From NCBI RefSeq assembly GCF_014201615.1, contig NZ_JACHEU010000004.1, positions 62,001 to 126,000 on the forward strand: 64,000 nt of DNA. Direction: 5' to 3'. The stretch comes from Aquamicrobium lusatiense. Lineage in GTDB: Bacteria > Pseudomonadota > Alphaproteobacteria > Rhizobiales > Rhizobiaceae. Position 1 is the stretch's first letter. Each line of letters opens with the position of its first letter. Below are positions 45,956-54,855 of the stretch, one piece after another. The notes under the pieces are model-generated. The model was given only the letters and a program-made list of their open reading frames with translations, ran no database searches and was not told where the DNA came from. Both the position numbers and the translations under genes were made by a program.

Positions 45956-47394
45956 TCCGACTCGCTCCGGCCTCCATCGCCGGTGAGCACGCCAGCGAAG
46001 ATTTCGGCGATGCGGGTGACCGTCTGCGCGTCCACCTTGCGCGAGGTCGGCAGATTGATGCCGCACGCCGAAAGCCGCTCGCCATGCGGGCATTTGCGGG
46101 CGTAGCGCCGGTAGGCCGGCATCGAGGACAGGCCGTGAAAGAAGGGCCGCAGGTCGATATTGGCCTGCCTGCACGCCTCGATGAGCCGTGGTCGCGCTTC
46201 AGCCGGCACCAGCGCGCAGGAAAACCACGTCACCGGCTCATATCTGGCCGGCATCGGCGGCGGGAAGGCGATGCCCGGCAGGTGCCCGAGCGCTGCCTCA
46301 TAGCCCTCATGCACCCTGCGGCGCATTGCAAGAAAGGCGTCCATGCGCTCCAGCTGGGCACAGCCGATGGAGGCCTGAAGATTGGTCATGCGGAAATTGT
46401 AGCCCGCTTCCTCGTGCCAGTAGCGGCGCTCCGGGTGCATGCCGTGGTCACGCAGCATGCGCATGCGCCGGGCGAGGTCTGCGTCGCGGGTCACGCAGAT
46501 GCCGCCTTCGCCGGTGGTGACGATCTTGTTGGCGAAGAAGGAGAAGCTGGCGACGTCTGAGAACGATCCGACCGGCTGGCCGTCATAGGCCGCGCCATGG
46601 GCCTCGGCGCAATCCTCGATGACGAACAGCCCGTGCCGCAGCGCGAGGTCGCGGATCTCGGTCATCGGCGCCGGCCGGCCGAAGACATGCACCGGCATCA
46701 CCGCGCGCGTGCGCGGCGTGATCGCGCGCTCGATTGCCTCGGGCGTGATGCACCATGTCAGCGGATCGACATCGACCAGAACCGGCGTGGCTCCCAGGTG
46801 GATGACCACATTGGCCGAGGCGGCGAAGGTCAGGTCCGGCACGATCACCTCGTCGCCGGGGCCGATGCCGAGTGCGGCCAGCGCAAGGTGCAGGGAAACC
46901 GTGCCGTTGGAGGTGGCGACGCCGTGGCTCATGCCGGTGCGCGCGGCGAAGGACGATTCAAACCGGGTGATGTAGTCGCCGGTCGAGGAAATCCATGTCG
47001 AGAGAAACGCGTCCATGAGGTTGCGCAGTTCGGCATGGGAAAGATCCGGCTCGGCCACCGGCAGGAAGGTTGCATCGGGGCGTTTTTCGATGCCGACGAT
47101 GCGCCGACGCTCATCCAGCACCGGCGCAACGGCCGAATCCGTATCGTTGAGGCTGCCGGGCCTGACGATATCGCCAAGGCTGGCGTGCCCGAGATGGACG
47201 CCATCGTGCAGGGCCTGCCTCAGGTCCTGAAGCTTCAGGCGGCCGATGGCCTCGCCGTCGCCATTGGTGACGAAGACCAGCCCGTAGCCGTTGTCGAGCG
47301 CGCGCTCGATGGCCGCCCACAGCCCGTCCGTGGCGCGGCAGACGAAGCCGGCCACTCCGGCTTCGGTTTCGATGCCGGCGACATGGAGGTTCAT
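45952..47394 (-). CDS. DegT/DnrJ/EryC1-type sugar aminotransferase with N-terminal CBS pair
   Basis: 480 residues. The first 110 form a CBS pair (DGLWAAIERALDNGYGLVFVTNGDGEAIGRLKLQDLRQALHDG; VAPVLDERRRIVGIEKRPDATFLPV). The rest is a PLP sugar aminotransferase: SSFAARTGMSHGVATSNGTVSLHLALAALGIGPGDEVIVPDLTFAASANVV, ViEDCAEAHGA and the Schiff-base lysine in SFSFFANKIVTTGEGG. It is most like GDP-perosamine synthases, which aminate GDP-4-keto-6-deoxymannose. Near heptose genes it may act on a 4-keto heptose (inference). It overlaps the genes on both sides by four bases. Confidence 0.85.
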   Translation of the reverse strand: MNLHVAGIETEAGVAGFVCRATDGLWAAIERALDNGYGLVFVTNGDGEAIGRLKLQDLRQALHDGVHLGHASLGDIVRPGSLNDTDSAVAPVLDERRRIVGIEKRPDATFLPVAEPDLSHAELRNLMDAFLSTWISSTGDYITRFESSFAARTGMSHGVATSNGTVSLHLALAALGIGPGDEVIVPDLTFAASANVVIHLGATPVLVDVDPLTWCITPEAIERAITPRTRAVMPVHVFGRPAPMTEIRDLALRHGLFVIEDCAEAHGAAYDGQPVGSFSDVASFSFFANKIVTTGEGGICVTRDADLARRMRMLRDHGMHPERRYWHEEAGYNFRMTNLQASIGCAQLERMDAFLAMRRRVHEGYEAALGHLPGIAFPPPMPARYEPVTWFSCALVPAEARPRLIEACRQANIDLRPFFHGLSSMPAYRRYARKCPHGERLSACGINLPTSRKVDAQTVTRIAEIFAGVLTGDGGRSESE

Positions 47395-48428
47395 GATACC
47401 CGTGCCGCCGATGTAAGATAATTCGAGGTCAGGTCGGGGTTGTAGAGAATCACCGATGTGCCGTCGTGCTCCATCCGGAACGGAACGAAGGTGAGGCTGG
47501 ACAGCGCCGAAAGCACGGATGCGCGCGCTTCAGGCGGCACGAACATCAGCAGGAAGCCGCCGCCGCCGGCGCCCAGCAGCTTGCCGCCCAGCGCTCCCGC
47601 CTTGCGTGCGGCGTCGTAGCAGCCGTCGATGGTCGGATTGGAGACGGAGCTGTCGAGTTTGCGCTTCTCCATCCATGCATGGTGCAGCAGCCGCCCGAAC
47701 TCCGCGAGCGGGCAGTTGGGGTCGGTCAGGATCCGCTCGCCCTCGGCCACCATGTCGTACATGGCGCGTAATTCGCGCGTACGGTCGTCGAAGCGGGCGA
47801 CCTTCTTCTTCTCGATGGCGTCGGCGGAGCGGGTGAAGCCGGTGAAGAACATCATCAGCGAGTCTTCCAGAAGCGCGCGCCGCGCCGGCGTGATGTTGAC
47901 CGGCCGCACCCGATGGTCGCCGCCAGGGCTGAAGTCGATGCGGTTGAGTCCGCCAAGGGCGGCTGCGATCTGGTCCTGGCAGCCGACGGTCTCCTTCAGC
48001 AGCTCCTGCTCCACGAAGATCGCCTCGCGGGCCAGCACATGCTTGGGGCTCAGCCGGCCGAGATTGCCGAAATAGGCATGCAGCAGGGAGACGGTGAAGG
48101 CGGAGGAGGAGCCGAGGCCGGTCTGCGAGGGCAGGTCGGCGTTGTAGATCACCTCATAGCCGCTGTCGTCGGCCGCACCATAGTGCTTGAGCACCTCGCG
48201 CACCACCGGATGGCGGATTTCGTTCATGCAGCGCACCTCCTCCAGCATGCCCCATGCGACCCGGTAGTTGAAGTCGAACACTGCCGGCAGGCGCCGCAGC
48301 TGGACGTAGATGTACTTGTTGATGGTGGTGGAGAGCACGGCTCCCGGCTCGGGCCGGTTGAACCAGGTCGGATGATCGGTGCCGCCGCCGAAGAAGGACA
48401 CCCGCAAGGGACTTCTGACGATGATCAT
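47391..48428 (-). CDS. hddA: HddA-like D-glycero-D-manno-heptose 7-phosphate kinase (GHMP family)
   Basis: The 345-residue GHMP kinase starts MIIVRSPLRVSFFGGGTDHPTW and has the phosphate-binding YNADLPSQTGLGSSSAFTVSLLHA and the C-terminal GALGGKLLGAGGGGFLLMFV. This matches the HddA group, which phosphorylates heptose 7-phosphate at C1 on the way to GDP-D-glycero-alpha-D-manno-heptose. The HddC-GmhB fusion in the same operon gives the remaining two steps. The stop overlaps the aminotransferase start. Confidence 0.87.
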   Translation of the reverse strand: MIIVRSPLRVSFFGGGTDHPTWFNRPEPGAVLSTTINKYIYVQLRRLPAVFDFNYRVAWGMLEEVRCMNEIRHPVVREVLKHYGAADDSGYEVIYNADLPSQTGLGSSSAFTVSLLHAYFGNLGRLSPKHVLAREAIFVEQELLKETVGCQDQIAAALGGLNRIDFSPGGDHRVRPVNITPARRALLEDSLMMFFTGFTRSADAIEKKKVARFDDRTRELRAMYDMVAEGERILTDPNCPLAEFGRLLHHAWMEKRKLDSSVSNPTIDGCYDAARKAGALGGKLLGAGGGGFLLMFVPPEARASVLSALSSLTFVPFRMEHDGTSVILYNPDLTSNYLTSAARVS

Positions 48429-48609
48429 GGATATGCCCCCAATGCCAGAGATTCAGCAATCGGTCCGGCAGGCGATGGCCGTCGGGCCTTAACCAGTATT
48501 TCCAGAGGTGTTCTGCTGCGCAAACCGGGCGTTCGGCGGTCGGGCTACCCTTTTCGGGGGAGCATCGGGCCTTCGGGCGTATGCGCCGCACCTTCTTGCG
48601 GAATGGCGC

Positions 48610-49542
48610 CTAGACATTCGCGTAACGCGAGTTGCGGATCATCCTGTAGCCGCGGATGAGTTCCCCGATGCCGTCGTCGAGGCTCCAGTCCGGCATCCAG
48701 CCGGTGCGCTCCAGCTTCTCGTTGGAAACGATGTAGTCGCGCTTGTCCGGGTCCTCGCCGATGGGCGCTTCCAGATAGACGAATTGCGGCACATGCGCCC
48801 TGATGCGCTCGCACAGCTCCAGCTTGGAGAGGTTGGCGCTGGACAGGCCCAGATTGTAGGGCTGGCCGCGCATGGCGTCGAAGTTGGCAAGCGCGTGCTC
48901 GAACCCCTTCACCACGTCGCGCACATGGATGTAGTTGCGCTTGAAATGCCCCTCGAAGATGACGACGGCGCGGTCGGTCACGGCCCGCCATGTGAAGTCG
49001 TTGACCAGCAGGTCGATGCGCATGCGCGGCGACATGCCGAACACCGTCGCCAGCCGCAGCGTCACCCCTCGCGCATTTTCCAGCACGGCCGCCTCGGCCT
49101 CCACCTTGGTGGTGCCGTAGAGCGAGATCGGGTTGAGCGGCGTTTCCTCGGTGCAGAAAATGCCCTGTTCGCCGATGCCATAGCCGGAATTGGTGGTTGG
49201 GTAGACGATCATCTGCGCCGGCGACGTGCGTTTCGTCAGCGCAACCACCGCATCCCGGTTCAGGGTCGTGGCGGTGATCGGATCCTGCCTGCACAGCGGC
49301 GCGCCGACGAGTGCTGCAAGCGGGATCACCGCATCGGCTCCCGGCACCAGTTCGTCCAGAAGCCGCTCGTCCCGCGCATCGCCCCGCACGGGCTGGAAAG
49401 CCGCATAGCGGCAGCAGGGCACAAGCTCCGTGGTGCCGCGCTCGAAAGTGTCGAGCACGGTAACGCCGTGGCCGTGTTCAAGCAGCGTGGGAACCAGAAC
49501 CGAGCCGATATAGCCCGCCCCGCCGGTAACCAGTATGTGCAT
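48610..49542 (-). CDS. NAD-dependent sugar epimerase/dehydratase (extended SDR)
   Basis: 310 residues. MHILVTGGAGYIGSVLVPTLLEHGHGVTVLDTF gives the Rossmann motif and YGTTKVEAE the catalytic YxxxK; LKRNYIHVRDVVKGFEHAL equivalents (HFKRNYIHVRDVV) and GQPYNLGLSSANLSKLELCERI follow. It modifies a nucleotide sugar, possibly the GDP-heptose made by its neighbours (4,6-dehydration, epimerisation or reduction cannot be told apart here). The ATG at 49542 has CGGGG at proper distance; ATG 49548 does not. A 180-base gap separates it from hddA. Confidence 0.82.
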   Translation of the reverse strand: MHILVTGGAGYIGSVLVPTLLEHGHGVTVLDTFERGTTELVPCCRYAAFQPVRGDARDERLLDELVPGADAVIPLAALVGAPLCRQDPITATTLNRDAVVALTKRTSPAQMIVYPTTNSGYGIGEQGIFCTEETPLNPISLYGTTKVEAEAAVLENARGVTLRLATVFGMSPRMRIDLLVNDFTWRAVTDRAVVIFEGHFKRNYIHVRDVVKGFEHALANFDAMRGQPYNLGLSSANLSKLELCERIRAHVPQFVYLEAPIGEDPDKRDYIVSNEKLERTGWMPDWSLDDGIGELIRGYRMIRNSRYANV

Positions 49543-49595
49543 CGTCATCCCCGATAAAGCGTTAGAAGGAAAAAGCTTCCGGCCGGCGCTGTCCC

Positions 49596-50807
49596 TCATC
49601 CGGCAAAGGCGTCGTCCACCTGCGGCGCGATCCTGAGCATTTCCGCGAAGGCGATCATCAGGTGGTAGAGCGTCGAGGCTGGCACATGGTCTGTTACCGG
49701 CCTCCGCTCCGCGTCGATCCTGTCCATCCACGTTCCGGGCAGTCCCTGATCGAGGAAATGGTCGAACAGGACGCGTGTGCTGCTGGCGAATACCGGGCGC
49801 GGATCGATGCCGAACAGCTCGAACATGGCCACCGCCGCCTGAATGCGCTCGGTGTTGGGCCATACGCGCGAGCCGGCATCCAGAACCATGCCGTCGTCGC
49901 GCACGGCGCTGAGCGTCAGCCAGTCGTCATGCTCGACGCCGTGGGTTTCGGCGAACCATGTCAGTCCCTCCACGAAAGGACGCATGTCGCGGCCGGTGAG
50001 GTGCTGATAGCGCGCCAGTATCCAGGCCCATTCAAACTGGTGGCCGGGCTCTATGGCGCGCCCCTCGGCAGTATGAAGCCGTTTCCAGCGCTCGTCGAAC
50101 TGTTCGCCGAGCGTCGAGGTGCGGGGGTCGAAGAAGCGCGTTGCGAAGAGATCGACGATCTCGTCGGCAAGGCGGCGGAAACGCTCGCCGCCGCCGGCTT
50201 CGAGATTGATCAGCGCGGCCTCCAGTAGATGCATGTGCGGGTTCTGGAGTCGTGCGCCGGAGGCAGGCTTCTCCACCAGAAAACCCTGACCGCCGGGGTG
50301 GCGCATATGCGCCTCGATGAAATCGAGCGTGCGAAGCGCCCACAGGCGGGCGGCATCGTCCCCGGATGCGCGCCGGTACCAGCCGAATGCGTAGAGGATG
50401 AAGGCGAGGTCGTAGAGGTCGGGCGTCGCATCCTTCACGCGCCCGTCGGGGCTGAGCAGCCGCGCCCAGCCGCCGTCCGGCCCGAGCCACGCGTTGCGGG
50501 TGAGGAAATCGTGGCCGAAGCGGGCGCATTCGAGCGCGTCTTTCTGGCCGAGCAGGGCCGCATGGCTGAAGACATAGATCTGCCGGCCGATGACGCGGGT
50601 GCGCTTGAAATCGACCGGCCGCGCCGACCCGTCGAAGGCCATCTGCTCGACATAGCCGCCCTGCCTCCAGTCGACGCCGTTTGCAGCCCACAGCGGAACG
50701 GCGCAATCGAGCATCCACTGGCTGGCCCGTTGAATGGCGGTGTCGGCCTGCCATCCGTGATCGATCCTGATTTTCTGGCGCGTGGCTGTGAGGTAGGGCA
50801 TGGTCAA
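49596..50807 (-). CDS. AGE-family epimerase/isomerase (mannose isomerase-like)
   Basis: The 403-residue (alpha/alpha)6-barrel protein has GVDWRQGGYVEQMAFDGSARPVDFKRTRVIGRQIYVFSHAA, NPHMHLLEAALINLEAGG, EPGHQFEWAWILARYQ and the closing DHVPASTLYHLMIAF, including the conserved Arg, His and Glu residues of the AGE/mannose isomerase/YihS family. It resembles the C-terminal half of the fusion at 29938. The start overlaps the stop of the HddC-GmhB gene by four bases, placing it inside the heptose operon. Substrate is unknown; see findings for a possible role in the missing GmhA step. Confidence 0.84.
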   Translation of the reverse strand: MTMPYLTATRQKIRIDHGWQADTAIQRASQWMLDCAVPLWAANGVDWRQGGYVEQMAFDGSARPVDFKRTRVIGRQIYVFSHAALLGQKDALECARFGHDFLTRNAWLGPDGGWARLLSPDGRVKDATPDLYDLAFILYAFGWYRRASGDDAARLWALRTLDFIEAHMRHPGGQGFLVEKPASGARLQNPHMHLLEAALINLEAGGGERFRRLADEIVDLFATRFFDPRTSTLGEQFDERWKRLHTAEGRAIEPGHQFEWAWILARYQHLTGRDMRPFVEGLTWFAETHGVEHDDWLTLSAVRDDGMVLDAGSRVWPNTERIQAAVAMFELFGIDPRPVFASSTRVLFDHFLDQGLPGTWMDRIDAERRPVTDHVPASTLYHLMIAFAEMLRIAPQVDDAFAG

Positions 50808-52069
50808 CCTGCCTGCATGGCTGGAGTTTCAGTGAAAATCGGTTTCGGTAGCGGGCCAGCGACCGGCCGCACGGCGGCCAGCGCCTGCCGCACGGTGGCG
50901 AGCAGATTGCCGCCGTCGAACAGCATGCCCGGCATGCCCGCCCGGTTCGCAGCCTCGATGTCGCTGTCGCGGTCGCCTGTGAGAAAGCTGCCCCGATCGC
51001 GTATGCGCCATTCGCGCCGCGCTTTGAGCAGCATGCCCGGATTGGGCTTGCGGTCGGGATGCGAGGGGTGCCTGTACCGGCGGATCGTTGCATCCGGATG
51101 GAACGGGCAATGGTAGAAGGCGTCGATATGGGCGCCGATGTCGGCAAGCTCGGTCTGCATGCGGGCATGGAAGGCATGCACATCCGCTTCGTGGTAGAAA
51201 CCATGGGCGACGCCTGCCTGATTGGTGACCACGAACACAAGGTAGCCCGCCTCGTTGAGGGCGAGCACCGCTTCGCGCGCGCCTTCGATCCACTGGAGCT
51301 GTTCGGGCCGGTGGGTGTAGCCGCGATCGGTGTTGAGCACGCCGTCACGGTCGAGAAAGGCGGCGGGCCGCGCCAGCCTGAAAGGCAGGTCGCGTCGGGC
51401 CTGCGCCAGCGTTTCCGGCAGGCCGATATCGAGGAAATAGCCGTCGAAGACCCGGCCATCGACGGCCCCTTGCCGCACAAGTTCGGGAAAGACGTCCTGC
51501 TCGATCGAGCAGGGGCCGGCAATGTGATCGAGAACCGCGCGGTTGAGCAGGTAGAGCCCGCCATTGATGAGACCCGGACCTGTTGCGGCCTTCTTCTCGG
51601 TGAAGGCGGTGATGCGTCGGCCGTGGAGTTCGACCGAACCGTAGCGGCCGGTGTCCTCCATGCTGCGCAGGGCCATCCGCGCCAGCCTGTCGCGCGGCGG
51701 GGCGACCGCCAGCGCGCGCAGGTTGATGTCGAACCACGAATCTCCGTTCGCGAGCAGGAACCACGGATCGAGCATGCCGGCGGCATGGCGAAGCGCGCCG
51801 CCGGTTCCGGCGGGTTCCGGTTCGCGGATGACGCGGATGGTGGCGCCCCTGATCTGCCGGCCATGATAGAGGCGTTCGACGCTGTCGCCCAGATGGCCGG
51901 CCAGCAGCACGATGTCTGTAAAGCCATGGCGCGCCGCCTCTTCGATGAGCAGGTCAAGCAACAATATGTCGGGCGCGATCGCAAGCAACGGCTTCGGTGT
52001 GGTTGCCGTCAGTTTGCCGAGACGCGTTCCCTTGCCCCCGACGAGGAAGACTGCCTGCCTGACAGCCAT
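50804..52069 (-). CDS. HddC-GmhB fusion: heptose-1-phosphate guanylyltransferase and heptose bisphosphate phosphatase
   Basis: 421 residues. The N-terminal nucleotidyltransferase (1-230) has AVFLVGGKGTRLGKLTATTPKPLLAI, LANGDSWFDINLRAL and FLDIGLPETLAQAR, as in HddC. The C-terminal HAD phosphatase (235-400) has AAFLDRDGVLNTDRGYTHRPEQLQWIEGAREAV, VVTNQAGVAHGFY, the Cys/His zinc-type loop CPFHPDATIRRYRHPSHPDRKPNPGML and LTGDRDSDIEAANRAGM, as in GmhB. One protein thus gives two steps of GDP-heptose synthesis. In the loop only one of the usual zinc cysteines (CPFHP) is retained. First gene of the minus-strand operon. Confidence 0.87.
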   Translation of the reverse strand: MAVRQAVFLVGGKGTRLGKLTATTPKPLLAIAPDILLLDLLIEEAARHGFTDIVLLAGHLGDSVERLYHGRQIRGATIRVIREPEPAGTGGALRHAAGMLDPWFLLANGDSWFDINLRALAVAPPRDRLARMALRSMEDTGRYGSVELHGRRITAFTEKKAATGPGLINGGLYLLNRAVLDHIAGPCSIEQDVFPELVRQGAVDGRVFDGYFLDIGLPETLAQARRDLPFRLARPAAFLDRDGVLNTDRGYTHRPEQLQWIEGAREAVLALNEAGYLVFVVTNQAGVAHGFYHEADVHAFHARMQTELADIGAHIDAFYHCPFHPDATIRRYRHPSHPDRKPNPGMLLKARREWRIRDRGSFLTGDRDSDIEAANRAGMPGMLFDGGNLLATVRQALAAVRPVAGPLPKPIFTETPAMQAG

Positions 52070-52174
52070 GCCACGTACCCCCCGTGGTTTGCCGGCAGCT
52101 TGTTGCGCGGTCGGCCGATGCTGATTTGCGCCATCAGCTTCCGCGCCTCTGCGTGAACCATCAACGCGACAATA

Positions 52175-52188
52175 AGGGGTAGCCCCCT
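52175..52188. promoter_or_regulatory. Small stem in divergent promoter region of the flippase and heptose operon
   Basis: AGGGG-TAGC-CCCCT lies in the 264-base gap between the heptose operon (minus) and the flippase gene (plus). It is a possible operator; nothing else stands out in the gap apart from an unpaired TTGACT at 52199. Confidence 0.3.
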
Positions 52189-52333
52189 CGCCAAGCTGTT
52201 GACTTGCTACCTCGGCTGATCGCTTGCCATGGCGCCGGTGGTGGCAGCATGCTGGCCCTCGCTCTGGAAAGCCCGGTCAACAGCTTCGATCGGGCCCGTT
52301 CCGACCGGACGACAGCCATGGGGGAAAGCCGCA

Positions 52334-53812
52334 ATGGTGCTGAAGCAGCAGGCGAGGCTGGGCGCCTATTGGCTGGTGGGCTCGCAGGTGGTCAACATGG
52401 TGACGGCCTTCCTGCTCGCCGTCTTCCTCGCCCGCGTCCTCGAAATCTACCAGTTCGGCCTGATGACGCTTTCAACGGTCGTCTTCTTCATCGGCACGCT
52501 GGTGACGACGGCGGCCTTCCGCGAGACGCTGATCGTGCGGCAGGATCTTGGCCGGGACACGATATCGGCATTGTTCTGGCTGAGCCTCGGCCTGTCCGTC
52601 GTCGTCGCCGGCGGCTGTGCGCTGGCTGCCGCCCCCGTCGCCCGTATTCTCGGCACGCCCGAGTTCGAAACGCTGATGTGGGTCGTTGCCGGCTCCATAC
52701 TCGCCAACGGCATCGGCGGCATTCCGGGCGCGATCCGCGTGGTCAGGCGCGACTTCGCCCGCATCGGCATGCAGACGGGCGTGCTGTCGCTGGTGCTCGC
52801 GCCGGTCACCGTGGTCATGGCGCTGCAGGGCTACGGTGCGCTGAGCGCCGTGATGACGGCCTTCATCTATCATTGCATCACCTGTGCCCTGAACTGGTAC
52901 TGCGCCGGCTGGACGCCGCTGTGGCGTGTATCGCCGCGCGCCATCGGAGCCGTGCGCTCGACCCTGCTGGTCATGTGCGGGCAGCAGGGTCTCGATGTCG
53001 CCAATTCGCAGATCGACAGGGGCATCATCGGTTCGCTTCTGGGGCCGCACGCGCTCGGCCTCTACTCGATCGGCCGGCGGCTGAACGATCTCATGATGGA
53101 CGCCATCATCGGCCCCTCGGTCAGTGTCACCATGCCGCTGATCGCCTCCATCCAGGGCAATGTCGAGCGGCTGCGTTCCGCCTATGTGCAGACGCTATCG
53201 CTGGCCATGATCATGGCCGTTCCCATGAATCTGGGCCTGCTGGCGGTGGGCGACCTCGCCATCCGCGTGCTGTTCGGCGAAAAATGGCTCGATGCGGCAC
53301 CGGTGATGTATGCCTTCGTGTTCATGGGAATTCTGGGGGCGATCAGCGGCGTGCAGCGATCCGTGGTTCAGGGCGGCGGGCGGCCCGACATGTGGTTCCG
53401 CATACAAGTGGTGCATACCATCGCCAACATGGCGGCGATCGTGGCGGCTGCGTCCTTCGGCATTTTCGCAATTGCCTGCGCGATGCTGCTGAGGGCGGTG
53501 CTGCTCAGCCCTCTGGCTTTCATCGCGGCGGGAAAGATGACGGGGGTCGGCAGGCGCCAGCATCTCGCCATCATGCGCGCTCCGGGCGAAGCCGGCCTCG
53601 CCATGCTGGTGGCTGTGCTGCTGGTTCGTGCAATGCTGCCCGCCGGCCTCGCGCCGGTGCTGTCGCTGGCGATACTGGTGACGCTCGGCGCGGCGGTCTA
53701 TGCGGGAGCGCTGGCCCTGATCGCCAGAAGCGAGTTCCTGCATGCGCTGTCACTGGTCATGCCGAAAAGCCTGACCATGAAGCTGCATTCGCTTCGTGGC
53801 GGCACATCCTGA
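52334..53812 (+). CDS. Wzx-like lipopolysaccharide/exopolysaccharide flippase (MOP superfamily)
   Basis: The 492-residue protein has about 12-14 membrane segments. It starts VLKQQARLGAYWLVGSQVVNMVTAFLLAVFLARVLEIYQFGLMTL and has GLDVANSQIDRGIIGSLLGPHALGLYSIGRRLNDLM, characteristic of the Wzx/WzxC/ExoT group. It would move undecaprenyl-linked repeat units to the periplasm for the Wzy-like polymerase. The ATG at 52334 has GGGGGAAAG upstream. Confidence 0.87.
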   Translation: MVLKQQARLGAYWLVGSQVVNMVTAFLLAVFLARVLEIYQFGLMTLSTVVFFIGTLVTTAAFRETLIVRQDLGRDTISALFWLSLGLSVVVAGGCALAAAPVARILGTPEFETLMWVVAGSILANGIGGIPGAIRVVRRDFARIGMQTGVLSLVLAPVTVVMALQGYGALSAVMTAFIYHCITCALNWYCAGWTPLWRVSPRAIGAVRSTLLVMCGQQGLDVANSQIDRGIIGSLLGPHALGLYSIGRRLNDLMMDAIIGPSVSVTMPLIASIQGNVERLRSAYVQTLSLAMIMAVPMNLGLLAVGDLAIRVLFGEKWLDAAPVMYAFVFMGILGAISGVQRSVVQGGGRPDMWFRIQVVHTIANMAAIVAAASFGIFAIACAMLLRAVLLSPLAFIAAGKMTGVGRRQHLAIMRAPGEAGLAMLVAVLLVRAMLPAGLAPVLSLAILVTLGAAVYAGALALIARSEFLHALSLVMPKSLTMKLHSLRGGTS

Positions 53813-53820
53813 AAGGACGA

Positions 53821-53837
53821 CCGGAACTGTTTTCCGG
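53821..53837 (+). terminator. Hairpin after the flippase gene
   Basis: CCGGAA-CTGTT-TTCCGG has six-base perfect arms and a five-base loop, nine bases after the flippase stop. No T-run follows, so terminator function is tentative. Confidence 0.35.
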
Positions 53838-54055
53838 CATCGCGGCGTTTCATCCATAAGGGTGGGCGCAACGAGCCGCGGCCTCCCAAAGACTCAGGTC
53901 CGACGACCTGACGGGCGCGCGCCTCTCTCCTGAATGATTGGCACTGCCGCCTATTGCTGCGTCGCAGCACTTTGCATCTGCGGTTATCGTCTGAGGTCGG
54001 CGGATTTCGGTTCGTCGGGCTGCGGGGTCTTGTCGAGAGGGGCAGGGGAGGGACT

Positions 54056-54829
54056 GTGTTGAGCGATCCGATCCATACGGGTGCGGGGCCCGCTGCTGCC
54101 GGCCAGCCGGGCGAGGCTGCCCCGGCGCGCAGGGTCATGCTCATAGTCGCCATGCCGGGCGTCGTCTCGACAAGCCTGATCAGGGCGCTCGAACTGGAGT
54201 TCCCATGGATCGTCGTGGAGCAGCGTCCCGACATTTTTGCGGCCTGTCAGCCTTTTGATGAACCGCTGGCGCTGATCCTGTGTGAAGCGCATGTTCTGCC
54301 TGCGGTCGAGGCAATTTCATCTGAAATACTGCGCATTCATCCGCTCGCGAGCGCCGCCGTGATCGAGCAGGGTGATCGTGAACCGTCGTTTCGCCTGAAG
54401 GATGTGCTGGGTTCGCGGCTGGTGCGGGGCATATTGCCCATGAGCCTGAAGCTCGATGTCTGGCTCTCGGTCGTCCGCCTGCTTCTGCATGGAGGGGAAT
54501 ATTTCCCGGCGCGGATGCTTTTCAGCCAGATTGCAAGGGAAGCGGCATCATCCCCCGTTTCGGGCACCATCAGTCCGCCCTATGCCATTTCGGATGACGA
54601 CGATCTGGCGACGCTGACGGCGCGGGAACTTCAGATTCTCGAGATGGTCGCGCGCGGCCTGCAAAACAGGACGATTGCGGCCGAATTTTCCCTGTCCGAG
54701 CATACGGTCAAGGTCCATCTCCACAACATCATCGGCAAACTTGGGGTCCGCAACCGCTCTGAAGCTGCGGCCTGTTTCCGCAAGGGCATGAACTTGCGGG
54801 CAGACGGGATGTTCCGGATCCGAAGATAA
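54056..54829 (+). CDS. LuxR-type regulator 1 with atypical receiver-like domain
   Basis: About 257 residues. The N-terminal receiver-like domain (RRVMLIVAMPGVVSTSLIRALELEFPWIVVEQRPD) has no acidic pocket and no Asp at the phosphorylation strand (LALILCEAH). The C-terminal LuxR HTH is DLATLTARELQILEMVARGLQNRTIAAEFSLSEHTVKVHLHNIIGKLGVRNRSEAA. It likely regulates without phosphorylation. Start GTG 54056 (or TTG 54059) with GGAGG upstream. It lies between the polysaccharide locus and the Crp-like gene, which is convergent. Confidence 0.8.
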   Translation: MLSDPIHTGAGPAAAGQPGEAAPARRVMLIVAMPGVVSTSLIRALELEFPWIVVEQRPDIFAACQPFDEPLALILCEAHVLPAVEAISSEILRIHPLASAAVIEQGDREPSFRLKDVLGSRLVRGILPMSLKLDVWLSVVRLLLHGGEYFPARMLFSQIAREAASSPVSGTISPPYAISDDDDLATLTARELQILEMVARGLQNRTIAAEFSLSEHTVKVHLHNIIGKLGVRNRSEAAACFRKGMNLRADGMFRIRR

Positions 54830-54855
54830 CCACCCCGGCTCACGGGCACGGCGTT

